DNA of 9,169 nucleotides from Desulfobacterales bacterium (GTDB lineage Bacteria > Desulfobacterota > Desulfobacteria > Desulfobacterales > BuS5): assembly GCA_016735355.1 (NCBI GenBank), contig JAERRQ010000055.1, positions 1 through 9,169 of the forward strand. Direction: 5' to 3'. The notes beneath the pieces are model-generated. The model saw nothing but the letters and a program-made list of their open reading frames with translations. It was not told where the DNA came from and did no database searches. Below, in pieces: positions 7,049-9,169 of this stretch. The position numbers and the translations under genes are program-made. Numbering within the stretch: position 1 is the stretch's first letter; every line of letters begins with the position of its first letter.

Positions 7049-7074
7049 TAGAGACAAGGCATGCCTTGTCTCTA
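7049..7074. repeat. 26-bp perfect palindrome between convergent genes
   Basis: The half-site tagagacaaggca (7049-7061) is followed immediately by its exact reverse complement (7062-7074). The structure lies between the 3' end of the flagellar block and the 3' end of brnA, which converge here. No T-run follows on either strand, so it is not a canonical intrinsic terminator. It could still form a hairpin that stabilises or separates the two convergent transcripts. It resembles dispersed palindromic repeats seen in many environmental genomes (recollection, not checked). Confidence 0.75.
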
Positions 7075-7085
7075 CTGAAAACAAA

Positions 7086-7403
7086 CTATCGGTGTGAAGC
7101 CACATACTCACGCAGTACATCATCCATGCGGGTCTGCCATCCTTTGCCGCTTGCCTTGAAGAACTCCACCACATCTGAGCTATACCGCACAGAGAGTAAT
7201 ATTTTTGGTTTTTCGACCTTTGGTCGACCCCTGCGTACTTTATCTTTAAAAGACTTTGGCAAATCAGAATTCTCAAAGGTTTTTGCTTCATTGAAAATTT
7301 TTTCCGTCCATTCGAAATCATCAGAATCAGCCTTGATCTGAGCATTGATCTCCGCATCCTCTTTAGGGGTAGGGATAATTGTTCCCGGTTTAAGTTTTGG
7401 CAT
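7086..7403 (-). CDS. brnA: BrnA family antitoxin
   Basis: BrnA is the DNA-binding antitoxin of the BrnT/BrnA type II system; it neutralises the RNase toxin BrnT and represses the operon. The 105 residues contain an N-terminal region of the family type (IPTPKEDAEINAQIKADSDD, about 10-29), the linker GRPK (59-62) and a C-terminal ribbon-helix-helix-like part with the family stretch FFKASGKGWQTRMDDVLREY (81-100). The ATG (7401-7403) has a very strong Shine-Dalgarno, gggaggtg, 7 bases upstream and inside the end of brnT. It overlaps the brnT 3' end by 14 bp, so the two are translationally linked. Confidence 0.92.
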   Translation of the reverse strand: MPKLKPGTIIPTPKEDAEINAQIKADSDDFEWTEKIFNEAKTFENSDLPKSFKDKVRRGRPKVEKPKILLSVRYSSDVVEFFKASGKGWQTRMDDVLREYVASHR

Positions 7404-7656
7404 ATTTGTTCACCTCCCTACTATTTGCCTTGCGCAAACTGATTACACGCATCGCACCACCACGCGGCGTAAATGTCATGTGATAAAGCCTATGGTTTAT
7501 GTAGCCGAGCGCGTTAAATCTTAGCTCTCCATAATCACTTCGAACGTCCTGCCAAATTAATGCAGACTCAAAATTAAATTCTTCCGCCAGCCCAAAGGAG
7601 AGACCTCTTTCCTCGATATTTTTAACGTTCTTGGCTGGGTCATAATCAATCTTCAT
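7390..7656 (-). CDS. brnT: BrnT family ribonuclease toxin
   Basis: BrnT is a RelE-like ribonuclease toxin that halts growth by cutting RNA when not bound by BrnA. The ATG at 7656 gives 88 residues starting MKIDYDPAKNVKNIEERGLSF, the normal family beginning. Family motifs follow: DVRSDYGELRFNALG (37-51), TPRGGAMRVISLRKANSREV (63-82) and a terminal Y. A TTG at 7692 would extend the frame by 12 residues but has no ribosome-binding site and no family support. The ATG also lacks a clear Shine-Dalgarno, which fits low toxin translation. It lies first in the brnT-brnA operon, opposite in direction to the surrounding flagellar genes. No truncation or frameshift is seen, so the module appears intact. 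Confidence 0.92.
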   Translation of the reverse strand: MKIDYDPAKNVKNIEERGLSFGLAEEFNFESALIWQDVRSDYGELRFNALGYINHRLYHMTFTPRGGAMRVISLRKANSREVNKYAKT

Positions 7657-7663
7657 TTTTATT

Positions 7664-7692
7664 GTTGTAGCTACAGAAATACAATAAAGCAA
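7664..7692 (-). promoter_or_regulatory. Candidate brnTA promoter with overlapping operator palindrome
   Basis: On the - strand a ttgctt (-35, 7692-7687) and a tacaac (-10, 7669-7664) are separated by 17 bases. The 10-bp perfect palindrome tgtagctaca (7666-7675) overlaps the -10 box. That is where a ribbon-helix-helix repressor such as BrnA would be expected to bind for autoregulation. Transcription would begin at about 7657, next to the brnT ATG, giving a nearly leaderless toxin message. The boxes are imperfect, so this is a candidate only. Confidence 0.4.
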
Positions 7693-7722
7693 GGGTTAAA
7701 TGAAACAGATCGCACATAGCAC

Positions 7723-7902
7723 GCAAAGGGGACGAGCAGGCAAAGGGGACGTTGGTGCAGAACAGGAAAAGGTTATATATTTCCCAAGAGCCCTGAAAGG
7801 GGCTACATAAAAATAAATATATGTCACGCCCTTTCATGGCTGATAATCGAATAACTTTTTCATATTGCATCCCTTGATTTGTTTGAATATTTAACGTCCC
7901 CT
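7723..7902. repeat. REP-like patch of direct and inverted repeats, probable transposable remnant
   Basis: The dodecamer gcaaaggggacg occurs twice in tandem with a 17-bp period (7723-7734 and 7740-7751). The decamer aggggacgtt (7744-7753) is exactly inverted at 7893-7902. Between them lies a hairpin, agccctgaaaggggc (7789-7803) against gccctttcatggct (7828-7841), with an AT-rich loop. No transposase gene is present. The layout resembles REP-type elements or a decayed non-autonomous element. Confidence 0.55.
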
Positions 7903-8055
7903 GTTTTACACGTTTTATGTTCGGGCTTTTACCAAGGTCATATTTTTCAATTCCTGCGTCAAAACCCTGACCTTTTTGCCTACCTTAAAAAATATCCCAT
8001 TCTCATTTTAGTATAACAGGTTTATTCTATAATATATTTACAGACTTGTCTTCCG
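7903..8055. other. Intergenic AT-rich stretch upstream of the flgF promoter
   Basis: No gene is recognised here. An aaggtca (7934-7940) and tgacctt (7968-7974) pair followed by a T-run could form a weak hairpin with a 27-base loop. A perfect -10-like tataat lies at 8028-8033 without a matching -35. Activator-binding sites for the sigma-54 promoter could lie here, but none is identifiable by eye. Confidence 0.4.
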
Positions 8056-8071
8056 TGGCATATAAGTTGCT
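8056..8071 (+). promoter_or_regulatory. Candidate sigma-54 (-24/-12) promoter for flgF-flgG
   Basis: The sequence tggcatataagttgct matches the sigma-54 pattern TGGCAYR-N4-TTGCW. GG lies at 8057-8058 and GC at 8069-8070, exactly 12 bases apart. Transcription would start near 8082, leaving a leader of about 175 bases before flgF. Rod genes under RpoN control are known in several polar flagellates, so the placement makes biological sense. It would need an enhancer-binding activator that is not encoded in this window. Confidence 0.65.
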
Positions 8072-8192
8072 TTGTTAAGGTTTTAGTTTTAGTTGGTTTG
8101 AAAGGTATGAATAGATGAGTTTTACATTTTTCAGGCAATATCAAAAGGGTTAAACCGGATTATCCTGATTATACACATAAATAGGAAGAAAC

Positions 8193-8234
8193 ATGGCAAG
8201 AGTTAAAACAATATATTCGATAAGTAGAAAGTAA
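8193..8234 (+). CDS. Possible 13-codon leader peptide upstream of flgF
   Basis: A short frame reads MARVKTIYSISRK and ends 22 bases before the flgF ATG. It has an aggaa ribosome-binding sequence 5 bases before its ATG, so translation is plausible. The peptide is basic and resembles no known leader. It could couple translation to flgF or be the remains of a longer gene. Chance occurrence in a 175-base leader is possible. Confidence 0.3.
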   Translation: MARVKTIYSISRK

Positions 8235-8256
8235 CTATAATTCAGGAGGCATAAAT

Positions 8257-9012
8257 ATGAGTGGCGCAATATACATATCTGCGGCAGGAGCTTTGAATCA
8301 TCAGAAAAAGCTGGAAATTTTAGCAAATAACATAGCCAATGTGAATACTACCGGTTTTAAAGAAGATCGTACTACATTCAGGATATACGACCTGGAGTCT
8401 TCGAAAACAGAGAAAAGCACTATTTTAGGTACCGGTCGCTCCGAAGGCTTTATTCCCTTGCCTTCAGGAACGCAACCCGTTTTTTCTCAGGGCGGGATGC
8501 GGCAGACTGGAAACAGCCTGGACATGGCTATTGAAGGTGACGGATTCTTCAGTATTCAAACCCCCGACGGGATTCGCTATACCAGGAACGGAAGCTTTAA
8601 CCTGGATAAGGATGGCGTGCTGGTAACAAAGGACGGTTTTCCGGTTTTGGGTGATGGGGGAGAAATAAAAATCGATGATGATGACAAGATTTTTACAGTA
8701 GATGATGAAGGAAATATATCTGTTGATGAAAAGCAAATAGGCAGATTAAATATTGTCGATTTTCCCCGGCCATATTCTCTTTCAAAGCTTGGGAATACTC
8801 TTTTTGCAGTTGAAGATCAAGGAGCTCAAGAGATCACGGCGGAGCGTTTTCAGATAAAACAAGGCTATATCGAACTTTCCAATGTGGACGTTATTAAATC
8901 TATGACGGAGATGATCGAGGCCTTTCGAGGCTATGAATCGTATCAGAAGGTTATAAAATCAATTGACGATGTTAATGGAAAAGCGATTAACGAAATCGGA
9001 AGAATAGGATAG
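8257..9012 (+). CDS. flgF: Flagellar proximal rod protein FlgF
   Basis: FlgF is one of the rod proteins that cross the periplasm between the MS ring and the distal rod, exported through the FlhA gate. The 251 residues show the N-terminal rod/hook signature (ISAAGALNHQKKLEILANNI, with ANVNTTGFKEDRTTF following, residues 7-41), the central GDGFFSIQTPDGIRYTRNGSF (about 94-114) and the C-terminal partner helix QGYIELSNVDVIKSMTEMIE to EAFRGYESYQKVIKS. No signal peptide is present, as expected for type III export. aggagg at 8244-8249, 7 bases before the ATG, is an ideal ribosome-binding site. A candidate sigma-54 promoter lies at 8056-8071. flgG starts 11 bp after the stop. Confidence 0.95.
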   Translation: MSGAIYISAAGALNHQKKLEILANNIANVNTTGFKEDRTTFRIYDLESSKTEKSTILGTGRSEGFIPLPSGTQPVFSQGGMRQTGNSLDMAIEGDGFFSIQTPDGIRYTRNGSFNLDKDGVLVTKDGFPVLGDGGEIKIDDDDKIFTVDDEGNISVDEKQIGRLNIVDFPRPYSLSKLGNTLFAVEDQGAQEITAERFQIKQGYIELSNVDVIKSMTEMIEAFRGYESYQKVIKSIDDVNGKAINEIGRIG

Positions 9013-9023
9013 GGGGATAGATA

Positions 9024-9169
9024 ATGCTACGCAGCTTATGGACAGCGGCAACAGGAATGCAGGCGCAGGCTTTAAATATTGATGTTATTTCAAATAATCT
9101 GGCGAATGTTAATACCTCAGGTTTTAAAAGAAGCAGGGCCGATTTTCAGGATTTATTATATGAAACCAT
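9024..9169 (+). CDS. flgG: Flagellar distal rod protein FlgG, N-terminal part only
   Basis: The window ends after 48 complete codons. The visible protein, starting [20 protein letters not shown] and continuing through [27 protein letters not shown], is the highly conserved FlgG N-terminus, the segment that assembles into the distal rod. A ggggg sequence at 9012-9016, overlapping the flgF stop, sits 7 bases before the ATG. It is co-directional with flgF and almost certainly in the same transcript. The remainder (about 260 residues in the family) lies outside the window. Confidence 0.95.
   Translation, partial: MLRSLWTAATGMQAQALNIDVISNNLANVNTSGFKRSRADFQDLLYET

Noticed and set aside
7066..7341. 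91-codon + strand frame across brnA.
   Set aside because: It is antisense to the clearly recognisable BrnA sequence and has no protein-family resemblance.
7934..7977. Possible intrinsic terminator (aaggtca/tgacctt followed by T-run).
   Set aside because: The stem is only 7 bp with a 27-base loop, and no + strand gene ends just upstream.
7646..7985. Open frame of about 110 codons on the - strand overlapping brnT's upstream region and the REP-like patch.
   Set aside because: No good start or ribosome-binding site. It reads through the repeats and hairpin (for example MKGRDIYLFLCSPFQG is the hairpin), ends next to the brnT start and matches no family I recognise.
8028..8033. Perfect TATAAT -10 box upstream of flgF.
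   Set aside because: The hexamer 17 bases upstream (atttta) is a poor -35 and there is no extended -10. In such AT-rich DNA this is expected by chance, and the sigma-54 site nearby is better.
8204..8223. Sigma-28-like boxes (TAAA and TCGATAA) before flgF.
   Set aside because: Only about 8 bases separate them, far short of the roughly 15 needed.

Overview
The window is a piece of a bacterial flagellar gene cluster, read almost entirely on the + strand: flhA, flhF, flhG, fliA, a small basic protein of unknown function, a membrane-anchored repeat protein, then (after a 1.2 kb interruption) flgF and the start of flgG. The gene order flhA-flhF-flhG-fliA-...-flgF-flgG, the AT-leaning base composition, the protein variants and the abundance of palindromic intergenic repeats suggest a Desulfobacterota (deltaproteobacterial, sulfate-reducer-like) chromosome. 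That placement is inferred from gene order and protein style, not from a database search.

Layout. Bases 1-540 hold no gene but two inverted-repeat structures. One is a very long imperfect palindrome (1-153). The other is a 203-bp element (301-503) with 30-bp terminal inverted repeats and an 8-bp flanking direct repeat, ending only about 30 bp before flhA. Bases 541-7018 are a tight co-directional block. FlhA is the export gate. FlhF (SRP-type GTPase) and FlhG (MinD-type ATPase) set flagellum position and number. FliA is sigma-28 for late flagellar genes. Two less characterised genes follow. FlhF carries an unusual C-terminal His/Cys domain that looks like a small zinc module. The flhA/flhF junction is built of a 23-bp tandem repeat that contains the flhA stop and the flhF ribosome-binding site. 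The last gene of the block (6167-7018) encodes one N-terminal membrane helix, three near-identical acidic repeats of 54-59 residues and a C-terminal helix-turn-helix-like module. Its place after the sigma factor recalls swrB of Bacillus.

Bases 7019-8256 interrupt the flagellar block. They hold a 26-bp perfect palindrome, a brnT/brnA toxin-antitoxin pair on the - strand facing the flagellar genes, a REP-like patch of inverted and direct repeats, and then a sequence that fits a sigma-54 (-24/-12) promoter at 8056-8071, apparently giving flgF-flgG its own promoter. A 13-codon reading frame with a ribosome-binding site lies in that promoter's leader. flgF (8257-9012) and flgG (9024 to the window edge) encode rod proteins.

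How it works together: FlhF/FlhG place and count basal bodies, FlhA drives export, FlgF/FlgG build the rod through that export gate, and FliA switches on late genes. The toxin-antitoxin pair and the repeat elements look like accessory insertions in an otherwise conserved locus. No phage, CRISPR array, tRNA or rRNA was seen.
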